This document shows positions 9,747 to 18,309 of a stretch of DNA of 64,000 nt, piece by piece; the stretch's first letter is position 1, and the number at the start of each line of letters is the position of its first letter. The DNA lies in assembly GCA_022678445.1 (NCBI GenBank), contig JALBWU010000001.1, forward strand, positions 1 to 64,000. The letters are read 5' to 3'. A program made the position numbers and the translations under genes. A model generated the notes under the pieces. That model did not search any database. It had not been told where the DNA came from and saw nothing but the letters and a program-made list of their open reading frames with translations. Source of the DNA: Candidatus Aramenus sp. CH1 (lineage in GTDB: Archaea; Thermoproteota; Thermoprotei_A; Sulfolobales; Sulfolobaceae).

Positions 9747-9945
9747 TCCCCTTCACCTCCCCGTTCTTTGCAACTGACGCTCCTACCATTAGCACCGTCG
9801 ATATTACCAGCATCAGTATCTGGTACCAGTAGAAGAACGATAGTCCGAAAAGCTCTGGCTGTACCTTATTGAACACCGAGAACACGGAGTACAAGATTAT
9901 ATCTATTAGGAAGGTTATTCCTACAGCTAGGTAATACACATTCAT
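9733..9945 (-). CDS. Small DUF3311-like membrane partner of the symporter
   Basis: The 70-residue protein has two transmembrane helices (about residues 5-23 and 37-57) and a polar tail. Small proteins of this kind (DUF3311) are regularly encoded directly before SSS permeases and are thought to be accessory subunits. Here the stop overlaps the symporter start by 14 bp. ATG 9945 is preferred to the GTG at 9954. TTATAAG lies about 30 nt upstream of ATG 9945 and probably drives both genes. Confidence 0.65.
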   Translation of the reverse strand: MNVYYLAVGITFLIDIILYSVFSVFNKVQPELFGLSFFYWYQILMLVISTVLMVGASVAKNGEVKGSGSR

Positions 9946-10169
9946 GGCAATCACAGTTAGTGTTAAAATTCTTATAATCCTTTTTTAATAAGATAATACA
10001 CTTTTTACTAAACATTTCTATTCATGATTTAACCTTTCAACTATAAATTAATTTTTTCAAGATAAGTACTTACTTTCTTAAGAAGTATTTGTCAACGGTT
10101 CCCCGTTTATCTGTTTATTTCCTATGAAGAGAGATTAATAAAATTAATCGGGACAACGCTAACAACACT

Positions 10170-10760
10170 GTGGAGCTTAGAGTAGAGAAGCCCGAGGAGG
10201 TACTTGTGCCCCCTCTCCCCGAATTCTCTTACGTCTGCAACAACGAGATAACAGAGGCAAAGTGTAAGGGAGTTTGCATATTCAGGGATTCGGACTTCCT
10301 CAGTTTCACGTCGTCAGAAGTAGTTTCAACAATGAGCTTACAGGGGATAGTGAGGTCCAAGACCAGGGGAAGGAAGCTGGAGAGGTGGAGCAACTACCTT
10401 GAAAAGTACAAGGTGGCTCTAGATGGACAGGAGTTCTCGCTCTCGCTAAAGCTCAACTTGGTCATAACGGTGTACGTAGATGGCTACGAGGTAAACGGAG
10501 TCTCGGGAGATGTTGTGGTAAAGGAGTACCGCCTAGTGTCCACTAAGAAGAGGGAGGACTCAATGGTCGACCTACTCTCCCTCAAGCCCACACTCATTAC
10601 CTTAAGGAGGCACTCCGACTACTGGGACTTGATCACTGCATATAAGGTGACTTACGTGGACAAGGGGGTCTTAAAGGAGCTACAGAAGTTGCTGGGGATA
10701 AAGAGGATGGAGTGCCAGACCCTGGAGGTGCTCCAGGGAGTAAAGGTCTGCTACTTGTAG
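10170..10760 (+). CDS. Conserved hypothetical protein
   Basis: A 196-residue soluble protein with a GTG start and an AT-rich TATA-like region about 30 nt upstream. It has three cysteines close together near the N-terminus (C at about 23, 32 and 36: YVCNNE, AKCKGVC), which could bind metal, then a beta-rich middle (KLNLVITVYVDGYEV) and a basic C-terminal third. No transmembrane segment or signal peptide is visible. It is monocistronic, between the symporter genes and the DUF929 gene. I do not recognise the family. Confidence 0.65.
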   Translation: MELRVEKPEEVLVPPLPEFSYVCNNEITEAKCKGVCIFRDSDFLSFTSSEVVSTMSLQGIVRSKTRGRKLERWSNYLEKYKVALDGQEFSLSLKLNLVITVYVDGYEVNGVSGDVVVKEYRLVSTKKREDSMVDLLSLKPTLITLRRHSDYWDLITAYKVTYVDKGVLKELQKLLGIKRMECQTLEVLQGVKVCYL

Positions 10761-10825
10761 ACTTTTGTTATAAAATAGTCATAATTGTGATAAGACTTAA
10801 AAATACAGGAACGGAAAAGTATGCA

Positions 10826-11605
10826 ATGGCTGCCAAGAAAAGGAAGGAGAAGAAGGAAAGCAAGCTGATCTACGTCCCCTTCGTCCTGTTGGCCGTTTTC
10901 ATTGCATTGTTTTTCTCCTTGCCCTACCTCCACCACTCGAGTGGCAGCTCTGCTGCAGCACAAGACTCCTTTGGCACGCTTATAAAGGTCTCCAATCAAG
11001 GGTACTCCAACAGCACACACGTGTACTTTATAAGCTGGTACGGTTGCCCGTTTGGGGCCACACTTTCCTGGCCTCTCTACTTGGCGTTGAGCCACTACGG
11101 GCACTTAGATGTTTCTACCCACTACTCCCTCACGGAGGGGGACATAGGCGTCCCGGTGCCTGGGCTGATCTTTAACAAGTTTGTGCCCAACTCTACTGTC
11201 CAGTTCACCTACCTCTACATATACAACCAGTACTTGAACGCCACCCCCTCTGGCCAGCCAATCCCCAAGTCCCAGTTAGTCCAAGTGGGCCTCCAGGAGA
11301 TAAACTCCAGCCTGCCCTCGTGGATCGGCGCCTTGGTCTACCAGTGGGAGATTGAGAATCCAAACTTCGGCTTCTCCCAGCCTATAGCCTTACTTGATGG
11401 ACATATACCTACCACGCTGATAATAACCGGGCCAAATGGCACTTGGCTGATGGTTGGTTACCCCTACATGCTAACTCCTCAAGAGCTTTTGCAGGCAAAC
11501 TCCTCCTCCACTTCGCTCTACCAGCAGATCGAGAGCGGTAACGTGCCGCCGCAAATAGCACAAGCAGAAAATTATATCCTCCAAGTTATCAGCGAAGCTC
11601 AATGA
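10826..11605 (+). CDS. DUF929-family membrane-anchored, thioredoxin-like protein
   Basis: From ATG 10826 the 259-residue protein starts with a basic stretch (KKRKEKKESK), then a single hydrophobic anchor (about residues 15-35), then an extracytoplasmic Ser/Asn-rich domain with several N-glycosylation sequons. The motif YFISWYGCPFGA resembles the active-site region of thioredoxin-like folds, with a single Cys instead of CxxC. The pattern matches DUF929, a family known mainly from Sulfolobales. A TATA box (CTTAAAAATA, 10796-10805) is centred 26 nt upstream of the ATG. The stop overlaps the convergent next gene by 17 bp. The function is unknown; a redox or thiol role outside the cell is a guess. 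Confidence 0.7.
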   Translation: MAAKKRKEKKESKLIYVPFVLLAVFIALFFSLPYLHHSSGSSAAAQDSFGTLIKVSNQGYSNSTHVYFISWYGCPFGATLSWPLYLALSHYGHLDVSTHYSLTEGDIGVPVPGLIFNKFVPNSTVQFTYLYIYNQYLNATPSGQPIPKSQLVQVGLQEINSSLPSWIGALVYQWEIENPNFGFSQPIALLDGHIPTTLIITGPNGTWLMVGYPYMLTPQELLQANSSSTSLYQQIESGNVPPQIAQAENYILQVISEAQ

Positions 11606-12605
11606 CCTTAACGAACTCCTTGTCTACAGCTACCTTCCCTTGGATGCCTAAGAAGTTGTCGTTAGCTATGGGGTGCATTTTCTTGTCGGAGAGGACCACT
11701 AGGACGTTTACAACTTTTTTAGCTTCCTCCACTAGTTCCCTCACCTTCTCTAAGTTTAGCACTATGGGAATAACCGACAAGTCGTAGAACCTTCCATCCT
11801 TAATGGCTTCCGCGTACTCGGAGTTCGAGTTCCACACGTCCAGTATCTTCCCGCCAACGTTTATAGACTTAGGCGTCATGAAAACTTGCACTACTCCAAC
11901 TTCCCCGTCCACCTTGTCTGTTCGGTACTTTCCCACTTCCTGGTCGATTATCTCGAACAGCCTCTCCATGTAATACTTTCCCAAGAGTGGGTCGTAGTCG
12001 TTCTCCTTATCGTACTTGGCGTGGAACGTTTGGCTTGCCCACATATACGCCTCCACTATCTCCTCCTTCCTCTCCACTACGGGGTCGACGAACTTGACGC
12101 TCTTTGCCTTGTTCAGCACAGAGTTGCCGTTAGCCAAGTAACCTGCCAGGGCTGGGGTCAAGAGGACGACGTCCCTGTCCTTGACCCAGTCAGCCACTTC
12201 TCCGACCTTGAACTCGCCTTCTGGAAGGGACGCTAGGGGGTTGGCCCCTATTCCGAAGTCCATCCCCTCCTCTGGGTTCACATATGAGTAGAAAGTGAAG
12301 CGGAAGTGTTCTATCTCCTTGGCGTTGGGATACCACTCCCTGAACTTCTTCATGGCCTCCTCCCTCCTCAGCCTCAGCTCCGTCAGAATAGTCTCGTACG
12401 CCTGTCTGGTGTCCTTGAACTTACCGTCAAGTTCAGAGAAGGGGACAAAGAATGGTTCGCCTATCTTAGGGGTCAAGTAATTAAAACCGTAGGCCTTTGC
12501 TACGTCAGGTATTGAGGAGTCGATGAGGGTCTTTATGGCCTTCCTCATCGCCTCTGGCAAGTGGTTTACGTGATGTATCTTCTCCTTATTTTTAAATAAC
12601 GACAT
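11589..12605 (-). CDS. Hypothetical protein, 338 residues
   Basis: A soluble, charged protein that starts at ATG 12605 (SLFKNKEKIHHVNHLPEAM). It shows no signal peptide or transmembrane segment. Segments such as YPNAKEIEHFRFTFYSYVNPEEG and VNVLVVLSDKKMHPIANDNFLGIQGKV are well formed but match no family I know. Its codon use is like that of its neighbours, so it is a genuine gene. Its 3' end overlaps the convergent DUF929 gene. Confidence 0.65.
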   Translation of the reverse strand: MSLFKNKEKIHHVNHLPEAMRKAIKTLIDSSIPDVAKAYGFNYLTPKIGEPFFVPFSELDGKFKDTRQAYETILTELRLRREEAMKKFREWYPNAKEIEHFRFTFYSYVNPEEGMDFGIGANPLASLPEGEFKVGEVADWVKDRDVVLLTPALAGYLANGNSVLNKAKSVKFVDPVVERKEEIVEAYMWASQTFHAKYDKENDYDPLLGKYYMERLFEIIDQEVGKYRTDKVDGEVGVVQVFMTPKSINVGGKILDVWNSNSEYAEAIKDGRFYDLSVIPIVLNLEKVRELVEEAKKVVNVLVVLSDKKMHPIANDNFLGIQGKVAVDKEFVKVIELR

Positions 12606-12636
12606 GTGATCTCTATTCTGTCTGACGTTATAAAAT

Positions 12637-13197
12637 TTATATGTGAAATATTGACTTCACCAAGTTAACGACCACGTACACGAATACTGCGGTCATTATG
12701 CCGAACATCACTAGGCCCGTGACAGGCTCTTGGGAAACCGGGAAGGGAGAAAAGCGGTAGGCCTCTTCTGAGTAGGCTGGAATCCCGACGATGAGCACTA
12801 CCGAGAGAACGCTGTCCGCGCTCATCCAGAGAACAAATAGCAGGATCTTTATCACGTTGCTTAGCTTGTATATCGTCATTCCTGCTGAGACTCCAGCTAG
12901 GAAGAGAGTCAAGTCGTTTGCCACCCTCCAAGGTAGGTAGGCCCCAGCGAGGGCGAAGAAAAGGGGGACGTGCCAGAATACCGGCAACGCGATCCCAGGA
13001 AGGAGAAATACCGCAGAACCCCTGATAGCCTTAATCCCTATCAAGAACCCCGCTATGTAGAGGAGGTAATGGGTGGTCATGAAGAGCCACTGCTCGTGGA
13101 ACTCCGCCTCTTCCGTGAAGGGGTTCAAAGAAGCTACTAGGAAGACTAACGGCAGGGAGAGGTTCTTCCAGTTAAGTTGGTCTCTGAGGATTTCCAT
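12637..13197 (-). CDS. DUF1404-like polytopic membrane protein
   Basis: The 186-residue protein has about five to six transmembrane helices. Histidines lie at membrane borders (EEAEFHEQWLFMTTHYLLY and PVFWHVPLFF), which recalls DUF1404 of Sulfolobales and distantly the haem/copper-handling CtaG-like proteins. Whether it binds metal is not shown. It lies 31 bp after the permease stop on the same strand, and the two may be co-transcribed. The start at 13197 is the only early ATG. Confidence 0.55.
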   Translation of the reverse strand: MEILRDQLNWKNLSLPLVFLVASLNPFTEEAEFHEQWLFMTTHYLLYIAGFLIGIKAIRGSAVFLLPGIALPVFWHVPLFFALAGAYLPWRVANDLTLFLAGVSAGMTIYKLSNVIKILLFVLWMSADSVLSVVLIVGIPAYSEEAYRFSPFPVSQEPVTGLVMFGIMTAVFVYVVVNLVKSIFHI

Positions 13198-13227
13198 AAA
13201 AAAGGAAGGAGGCTTGAGGAATAAAAA

Positions 13228-14787
13228 TCACTCTGGTGGGATCTCCTTAAACGCTAGGGATATGTCTATGCCCCTCTTCGCGTTCTGGTGCTTTGAGTAC
13301 AAGTAAACCAGAGCTCCTAGGACCAGCACCCCTACTACGAATATTATCGTCACGGGGACCCCGTCCACTTCGCTGAAGAAGCCGAACACCGGGTTCACCG
13401 CTGCCTCGTAGGTCAGAAAGGCGAAGTACACAGCGGATATTCCACCAGCTACCTGCAACACCCTGAGGTTGTTCTTGACTCCGTACACTAGCCCAGCGAC
13501 GCTAACAACGGCGAAGTAGAGGGCGCCCAGTATTGTGGCACCGTATAGGGAAACAGCAGCAGAGGTAGAGAACACTGGGATGGCAAGCAGGCCCAAGGTA
13601 ACTATTAAGTCCAAGAGGTGAGCGTAAACAGGGGAACCGTACTTGTTGACCTCGGAGAACTTCTCCGGCAAGACCCTATCGAAGGAGAGGGCGAATATGT
13701 ACCTTGAGAAGACTATGACGCCGTAGGAGAGGACGTAGAAGTTCCACACTATTGCCCCAAGGCCTATGAACCACTGCAGTGCTGGGTTTGAGGCTAGAGC
13801 TATGGCGACGTCCCAGAAGTTGTAGACGAAGGTGCCGTACGCGTAGTAGTTGAAGTAGTATCCAGCAACTATGTCCATCTCTAGGAAGCCTGCAGTTACG
13901 AAGAACCCAGTGATGGCCAGAGCTATTACCAGGTTTAGCTTTGCCACCCTCTGGGCATTCTTGAACTCGGCTGAGACTGCAGGTCCCGCCTGCATCCACG
14001 GGTAAGTGTAGAGGGCAAAGATGGGTAACAACAGCAAGGTGTAGGCCCAGTTAACCTTTGGCATGAAAGCGTAGGGCACTTGGGGTACTGATATCCCCTC
14101 CGCTGAGAGGAAAGGCTCAATCTTCTGCTGGAAGGGGGAGAAGACAGCTATGATAACCATTGCTACTGCAAGGGTCACTAAGGAGAATATGCCCAGCGCG
14201 GTGACCACGTTGTAGCCCCACTTTGCCCTAAAGACATTCAAGGCTATGATGAGTCCGAAGAACGCCGCACCTATTAGGTAGAATATGGCCTTCTGGAACA
14301 AGGTCGGATTGCCGTAGGGGTTTACGAAGACGTTGCTCGCCAAGCTCAGGAGGGCAGAGGAGTGGTCAACCCCTCCTATCGTGCAGAGCACAGCGTTAAC
14401 AGAGGACACAGAGAAGAATGCCACTAGCGCGAAGTAGGCTAGGCTCTCGACCATGAGGGCGAGGGCCATTGTGGCCCCTATCCCCCCGCTCAACGACCTC
14501 GATATCCACACGTAGTCTCCACCGGTCCTCGCTATCCTCCTGTTCAGCATAGTGTACAATATAAGCTGGGGGATCGCTAACACTAGGCCTATTAGCGAGG
14601 CGAGCCACAGGACTCCCCCTGGTCCACCTATAGTGGGGTTGTTCTGGGAGTTGACGTAGGGCGATATGGACTCGAAGAGAGCTACCCCAGCTGACATATT
14701 GCCTATGTTCAACATTACAGCGTCTAGGAGGTTGACTTGCTTTATTAAACCGGAACTTTCTCTTACGAAGATTGTCCTCTTTGACAC
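13228..14787 (-). CDS. APC-family amino acid permease
   Basis: A 519-residue permease with about 12 hydrophobic helices. The N-terminal signature ([20 protein letters not shown]) and [22 protein letters not shown] are typical of the amino acid-polyamine-organocation superfamily. It likely imports amino acids or related amines; the substrate is not predictable. The open frame begins at TTG 14793, but GTG 14787 fits better because the minus-strand TATA CTTAAATA (14808-14815) is centred about 25 nt upstream of it. The DUF1404-like gene follows on the same strand. Confidence 0.85.
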   Translation of the reverse strand: MSKRTIFVRESSGLIKQVNLLDAVMLNIGNMSAGVALFESISPYVNSQNNPTIGGPGGVLWLASLIGLVLAIPQLILYTMLNRRIARTGGDYVWISRSLSGGIGATMALALMVESLAYFALVAFFSVSSVNAVLCTIGGVDHSSALLSLASNVFVNPYGNPTLFQKAIFYLIGAAFFGLIIALNVFRAKWGYNVVTALGIFSLVTLAVAMVIIAVFSPFQQKIEPFLSAEGISVPQVPYAFMPKVNWAYTLLLLPIFALYTYPWMQAGPAVSAEFKNAQRVAKLNLVIALAITGFFVTAGFLEMDIVAGYYFNYYAYGTFVYNFWDVAIALASNPALQWFIGLGAIVWNFYVLSYGVIVFSRYIFALSFDRVLPEKFSEVNKYGSPVYAHLLDLIVTLGLLAIPVFSTSAAVSLYGATILGALYFAVVSVAGLVYGVKNNLRVLQVAGGISAVYFAFLTYEAAVNPVFGFFSEVDGVPVTIIFVVGVLVLGALVYLYSKHQNAKRGIDISLAFKEIPPE

Positions 14788-14940
14788 AACCAAACATAAT
14801 TCGGGGAGTATTTAAGATTTACGTGACTAAGTAATATCATCAGCGTAATATTCACGTGTATATTTACTTAAGCAAGTAAACGAAGATCGGTATTAATAAT
14901 TATTTTATTACACAAAGTAATACTTAGAACTCGATAGTAA

Positions 14941-14949
14941 TTTTAATTA
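14941..14949 (+). promoter_or_regulatory. TATA box of the Sul7d gene
   Basis: TTTTAATTA is centred about 29 nt before ATG 14974, inside a 180-bp A+T-rich spacer that also holds the divergent permease promoter. A strong promoter is expected, as Sul7d is one of the most abundant proteins in these cells. Confidence 0.45.
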
Positions 14950-14973
14950 ATCCTTACGAAATGTTTAGAATTA

Positions 14974-15159
14974 ATGGCAGCCAAAGTAAAGTTCAAGTAC
15001 AAGGGAGAACAGAAGGAAGTAGAGATCTCCAAGATAAAGAAGGTCTGGAGAGTAGGGAAGATGATATCCTTCACCTATGACGACAACGGCAAGACCGGAA
15101 GGGGAGCAGTAAGCGAGAAGGACGCTCCAAAAGAGTTATTGGAGAAGCTAAAGAAGTAA
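14974..15159 (+). CDS. Sul7d-family DNA-binding chromatin protein
   Basis: The 61-residue protein is nearly identical over its length to Sso7d/Sac7d-type proteins, which bind the DNA minor groove, kink it and compact the chromosome. The SH3-like core is present ([43 protein letters not shown]), including Trp, Val and Met positions that contact and intercalate DNA. The loop reads DDNGKTGRG, one residue shorter than the GGGKTGRG loop of Sulfolobus proteins, which resembles the Acidianus/Metallosphaera forms as I recall them. It is monocistronic with a T-rich terminator behind. Confidence 0.97.
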   Translation: MAAKVKFKYKGEQKEVEISKIKKVWRVGKMISFTYDDNGKTGRGAVSEKDAPKELLEKLKK

Positions 15160-15174
15160 AAGTCCAAGGTAAAA

Positions 15175-15198
15175 ATTTTCTCCCCTTTCTTTTTTCCC
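15175..15198 (+). terminator. Pyrimidine-rich terminator of the Sul7d gene
   Basis: The stretch holds TTTTCT, CCCCTTT and CTTTTTTCCC shortly after the stop codon and has no stem-loop. T-rich tracts of this kind end transcripts in Sulfolobales. Confidence 0.45.
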
Positions 15199-15291
15199 GA
15201 GTCTTACTTCAGTGTAAGAGCCTATAACCTACCTCGCGCAAACTATTAGCATTGTACGGACTCAAAAATAATTCATCATACCCTGACGCAC

Positions 15292-15807
15292 TCAGAGGCG
15301 TCCCAAGGCAAATCCTAAGTAAATCATAACTAACCCCACTGCTATTGCTACACCATTAGCGAAAGGGTTGCTGTATGAAAAGTGAGCCAAGGCAAACCTT
15401 CTCCATTTCCCTCCCCTCTTGACGAAGACCCCTTTCTCTGTGAACACGTCTAGGACTAGGTGGGAGGGCCCAGCTATCGCACCGTCCACCAAGCTAAGGG
15501 CTATCAACTTGAACGCGCTAGGCTCGTACTGCAGGGTATTGAAGTAGTAAATTGACGCCACTACTGGGAGAGAGGAGATTACCCCCCAGACGACGCTCCT
15601 CGGAAAAGTGTGAGTCAGTGGGGTCCTCGTTATTATGTCTCCCTTTAGCGTGTGAAGTTCTCTGTGGCCCAAGCCATCGATCAACGAGTTGGCCAGGAGT
15701 GACACTATTAAGGAAAGCGAGAGGGACAGTGTAAAGTTCCTTAAGAGGAAGGAGTCGGTCAGGATTAGAAGGCCAAGCGTGAACACATAGTGTGTTCTAA
15801 GCTTCAT
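15292..15807 (-). CDS. DUF1286-like membrane protein
   Basis: The 171-residue protein has four or so hydrophobic helices and conserved polar motifs: KLRTHYVFTLG at the start, IDGLGHRE, RTPLTHTFPRS and GPSHLVLDVFTEKGV. The His/Asp pattern (THYVF, GHRE, LTHT, SHLVLDV) resembles the membrane-bound metal-dependent hydrolase group (YdjM/DUF457-like) and DUF1286, which is known from Sulfolobales chromosomes and plasmids. A hydrolase role is only suggested by this similarity. It is monocistronic with ATG start 15807. Confidence 0.55.
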   Translation of the reverse strand: MKLRTHYVFTLGLLILTDSFLLRNFTLSLSLSLIVSLLANSLIDGLGHRELHTLKGDIITRTPLTHTFPRSVVWGVISSLPVVASIYYFNTLQYEPSAFKLIALSLVDGAIAGPSHLVLDVFTEKGVFVKRGGKWRRFALAHFSYSNPFANGVAIAVGLVMIYLGFALGRL

Positions 15808-16083
15808 AAGATAGAACTTAAAATGAGGCTTATATAGCTGAGACCACGCCGTAAGTTTTTCTCAGGATAGTCAACGACCCCACGTGTAGCAGACGCTTGA
15901 GGTCGTCTTCAACCCTTAGTGACAAAATTTAACGGGTTAAAAGCCCTTCCACCACGGACTTTGCCTACACATATCCATTGCATGTCTTCACTGTTGGCCT
16001 CACGTCATTTCCCTGAATTATCCATATCAGAACAATAAATTGATACAGAGAAGTTTTATAACCTTTTCAACTTAAGAGTTTGT
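15808..16083. other. Divergent intergenic region
   Basis: These 276 bp separate divergent genes. GTTTTATAAC at about 16051-16060 is centred about 28 nt before ATG 16084 and is a likely TATA box for the EVE gene. The rest has neither a good ORF nor a recognisable RNA. A weak inverted match (ACGACCCC near 15867 and GAGGTCGT near 15890) may be chance. Confidence 0.35.
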
Positions 16084-16524
16084 ATGACCTACTGGCTCAT
16101 CCCCATCCAGGAGGACATGTGGGACATCATACTGACCAAGGGCGTGTGGGGGTACAAGACCGACTTGAGCGATTACATAAAGAAGGGGGACAAGCTCATC
16201 ATTTACGTCAGCAAGTACTACGCGAAGGTGTATGGAGGGAAGGTAGTAGGCGTGGTGAGGGTGGAGAGCGACTGGTACGTGGACGAGACCCCCGTCTTCC
16301 CAGAGGAAACTGTGAGGAACAAGGGGATATTCGTACATAGGGTCAAGGTGTTCCCTGAGGTCACCGGGGTCTGCGACCTCAAGGGGATCTTAGACAAGCT
16401 GAGGTTCGTTGAGGACCCTGCACAACTGCCCAAGTACTTGAGGAACGCCCCGGCTAACCTCAAGAGGCCCATCCCCGACGACGACGGGAAGAAGATAGAG
16501 ATGTGCCTTAAGGGCGAGCTATGA
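16084..16524 (+). CDS. EVE-domain protein (PUA-like)
   Basis: The 146-residue protein is a stand-alone EVE domain, a PUA-like fold that binds modified bases in RNA or DNA. Family features seen are the start YWLIPIQEDMW, WGYKTDLSDYIKKGDKLIIYVSK (the place of the typical W/GD-L-YxS region) and the PEETVRN segment. The 3' end overlaps the convergent lplB-like gene by 6 bp. Stand-alone EVE proteins have been linked to modified-base sensing in defence and to RNA modification; neither can be decided here. Confidence 0.85.
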   Translation: MTYWLIPIQEDMWDIILTKGVWGYKTDLSDYIKKGDKLIIYVSKYYAKVYGGKVVGVVRVESDWYVDETPVFPEETVRNKGIFVHRVKVFPEVTGVCDLKGILDKLRFVEDPAQLPKYLRNAPANLKRPIPDDDGKKIEMCLKGEL

Positions 16525-16749
16525 GGTACACTCCTTTACCTTTTCTAGGAGCTCGTCAACGTCCACACCTATGACCTCTACCTTGGCTGGCTTTAGCTCC
16601 TTTAGGCTCCTCTCCAGGTACTCCACGTCGTTCTCGTCAGCGAAAAAGTCGCCCGTCACCTCGACCCTCTCTATCCTGCTACCCTCTAAGTACACCCTCA
16701 GCACTACTGTCTTCCCTTGTCTAGACCGGAAGGTCTTCTCGCAGATCAT
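16519..16749 (-). CDS. lplB: Lipoate-protein ligase accessory subunit (LplB-like C-terminal domain)
   Basis: The 76-residue protein matches the small C-terminal domain of lipoate-protein ligases, which in archaea such as Thermoplasma is a separate subunit needed for lipoate adenylation. The signature is GKTVVLRVYLEG followed by the GDFFADENDVEYLE segment. ATG 16749 overlaps the stop of the LplA-like gene as ATGA, a 4-bp overlap that decides the start over GTG 16764. It is the last gene of the lipoate operon and should form a heterodimer with the preceding product. Confidence 0.75.
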   Translation of the reverse strand: MICEKTFRSRQGKTVVLRVYLEGSRIERVEVTGDFFADENDVEYLERSLKELKPAKVEVIGVDVDELLEKVKECTS

Positions 16750-17468
16750 CTTAAGTAAGTCCACCTCTCGTTCGTGTACTTAAACTTTAGCTGTGAGCTC
16801 AGCTCTACCTCTAGCTCTGTTAGCTCCCCGTCCCTCAGCTTGAACTCGCTCGAAAACCCCTCTATTAACGCCTCCACAGCTTCCCTCCTGCTAATCTCAC
16901 TGCCCAGGAGGGCGGACAAATTGCTCACCCTTCCCTCTGGAGATCCCCTTTCCTTGACCTTTGCCTCTGGGGACTTTATCACCTTCATGTAACCTAGGTA
17001 GGTAGAGAACATGAAGGTTCCGTGGACTAGAACGGCGTCCCTCTTCTTTGCCCCAGCCATTCCCACCACCTTTTTGCCCATCACTGTCACGTCGTTGATC
17101 GGGGAGAACTCGGCCTTGAGGCCTAGGAGCCCTATTGCCTTGACTAAGGCTGAGCCAATCTGCCTGTAGGCCTCCATGACGTCAACGCCCTTCATCAACA
17201 CGCTCCACGTCACCTCCCCCCTCTCGTCGTGGAGCGCAGGCCCCCCTCCCGTGAACCTCCTTATTAGCGGTATCCCCAGCTTCTTCCTCTCCTCCTCGTT
17301 TACCCAGTCCCTCACTGCCAAAAACCTGCCTATGGTCAGCGTAGTTGGCGAGAAGTTCCAGAGCCTCACAGTCTCCTCCACCAAGTTGTTGCTAGCGAGG
17401 ATTAACATTGCCTCGTCTAACGCCATCTGCCTCTCTCCAGGGTTGCCTCCCTCAATTATCAGCCTCAT
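16746..17468 (-). CDS. lplA: Lipoate-protein ligase, catalytic subunit
   Basis: The product is the catalytic part of a two-part lipoate ligase that attaches lipoate (or octanoate) to E2 and GcvH proteins. The motif RRFTGGGPALHD matches the RRxxGGGxVxHD nucleotide/lipoyl-binding motif with small changes, NDVTVMGKKVVGMAG contains the catalytic-site lysine, and HGTFMF follows. ATG 17468 has a Shine-Dalgarno-like GGTGAG 7 nt before it, favouring it over GTG 17480. It overlaps the upstream radical SAM gene by 17 bp and the LplB-like gene by 4 bp, so translation is probably coupled. Confidence 0.8.
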   Translation of the reverse strand: MRLIIEGGNPGERQMALDEAMLILASNNLVEETVRLWNFSPTTLTIGRFLAVRDWVNEEERKKLGIPLIRRFTGGGPALHDERGEVTWSVLMKGVDVMEAYRQIGSALVKAIGLLGLKAEFSPINDVTVMGKKVVGMAGAKKRDAVLVHGTFMFSTYLGYMKVIKSPEAKVKERGSPEGRVSNLSALLGSEISRREAVEALIEGFSSEFKLRDGELTELEVELSSQLKFKYTNERWTYLR

Positions 17469-18309
17469 ACTTGAACTCACCTAGGTACTCCTCCGGTAGG
17501 CTACAGCAACCGTCGTAGAGGGAGAGGTTGAACTCCTTGACTACCTTGTGGTGAGGGTTAGCTATCCTCTGCACTATTCCCCTCTTCACGACCTCCCTGT
17601 CCAGCTCCTCCTTGAGCTGATAGGGCCTCATGCAACCCAGGCTAGTCCTACCACCAGTTAACGCGTGGCCAAGCTCTATGAGCCTAACTGCCCTCGCGAC
17701 GTCCATCGGTTTCAAGAGCCTAGAGGGGGTGCTGGGCGTAGGGATGAGCACCAGGAAGTTGACCAAGTAGGGCTTATAAGAGGCGAGGAGCCTTATCACG
17801 TCCTCCACCTCCTCGTCGGAGTCGCTGGGCAACCCCAGCATGAGGTGTGGAACAACGTACTTGGGGCCGTAGTCTATCAAGTCCTCTAACACCCTGAGGT
17901 AGTCCTCCCTAGGCCTCTTCACCCCCTTCGACTTGTAGGCTCCCGTGGAGTAGGCGAACTCATAATCCACTATGTCAACCGCGTCACTCATCTCCTCTAT
18001 GGTCTCCCTGTCCAGTAGCCCAGGGTGGACGTTAAATATCACCTCCATCTCCCTCTTGGCCTTCCTCATGACGGGAAGGTACTTCTTGATGGGTAACTCC
18101 CCCCTCTCGTTGAACCCCCCGCTCACCAGGAAGCCCTTGACCCCCCTCTCGTACATCCTCGAGATCTCCTTGTAGAGCTCCTCAGGGGTGGGGGCTGGGA
18201 GCATTGAGCTTATGTACTTTGCAGAGCAGTAGAAGCAGTTCAAGGAACACGAACCTCCCGTCAAGCTGAGGACTGTGAACTTCCTGTTTATCACGAACCC
18301 CCCTATCAC
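17452..18309 (-). CDS. Radical SAM protein, probable archaeal lipoyl synthase subunit (LipS1/LipS2 type)
   Basis: From GTG 18309 the protein has 285 residues. The [4Fe-4S]-SAM motif is CSLNCFYC (Cys21, 25, 28), followed by a TIM-barrel-like pattern (GFLVSGGF, VIFNVHPGLL, VPHLMLGLPSDSD). Extra cysteines near the end (SLGCMRPYQ, DGCCSLP) could hold an auxiliary cluster, which lipoyl synthases need as the sulfur donor. Thermococcus LipS1 and LipS2 form a two-protein lipoyl synthase unrelated to LipA. The presence of two such proteins next to lipoate ligase genes supports this role. The GTGA overlap with the upstream stop fixes the start; the longer frame from 18384 is rejected. I cannot say which of the two is LipS1. 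Confidence 0.72.
   Translation of the reverse strand: MIGGFVINRKFTVLSLTGGSCSLNCFYCSAKYISSMLPAPTPEELYKEISRMYERGVKGFLVSGGFNERGELPIKKYLPVMRKAKREMEVIFNVHPGLLDRETIEEMSDAVDIVDYEFAYSTGAYKSKGVKRPREDYLRVLEDLIDYGPKYVVPHLMLGLPSDSDEEVEDVIRLLASYKPYLVNFLVLIPTPSTPSRLLKPMDVARAVRLIELGHALTGGRTSLGCMRPYQLKEELDREVVKRGIVQRIANPHHKVVKEFNLSLYDGCCSLPEEYLGEFKYEADN

Noticed and set aside
15867-15900. Inverted repeat and possible CRISPR-like or RNA element before the EVE gene
   Set aside because: Just a short imperfect match with no repetition; nothing like repeat-spacer units occurs anywhere in the window.
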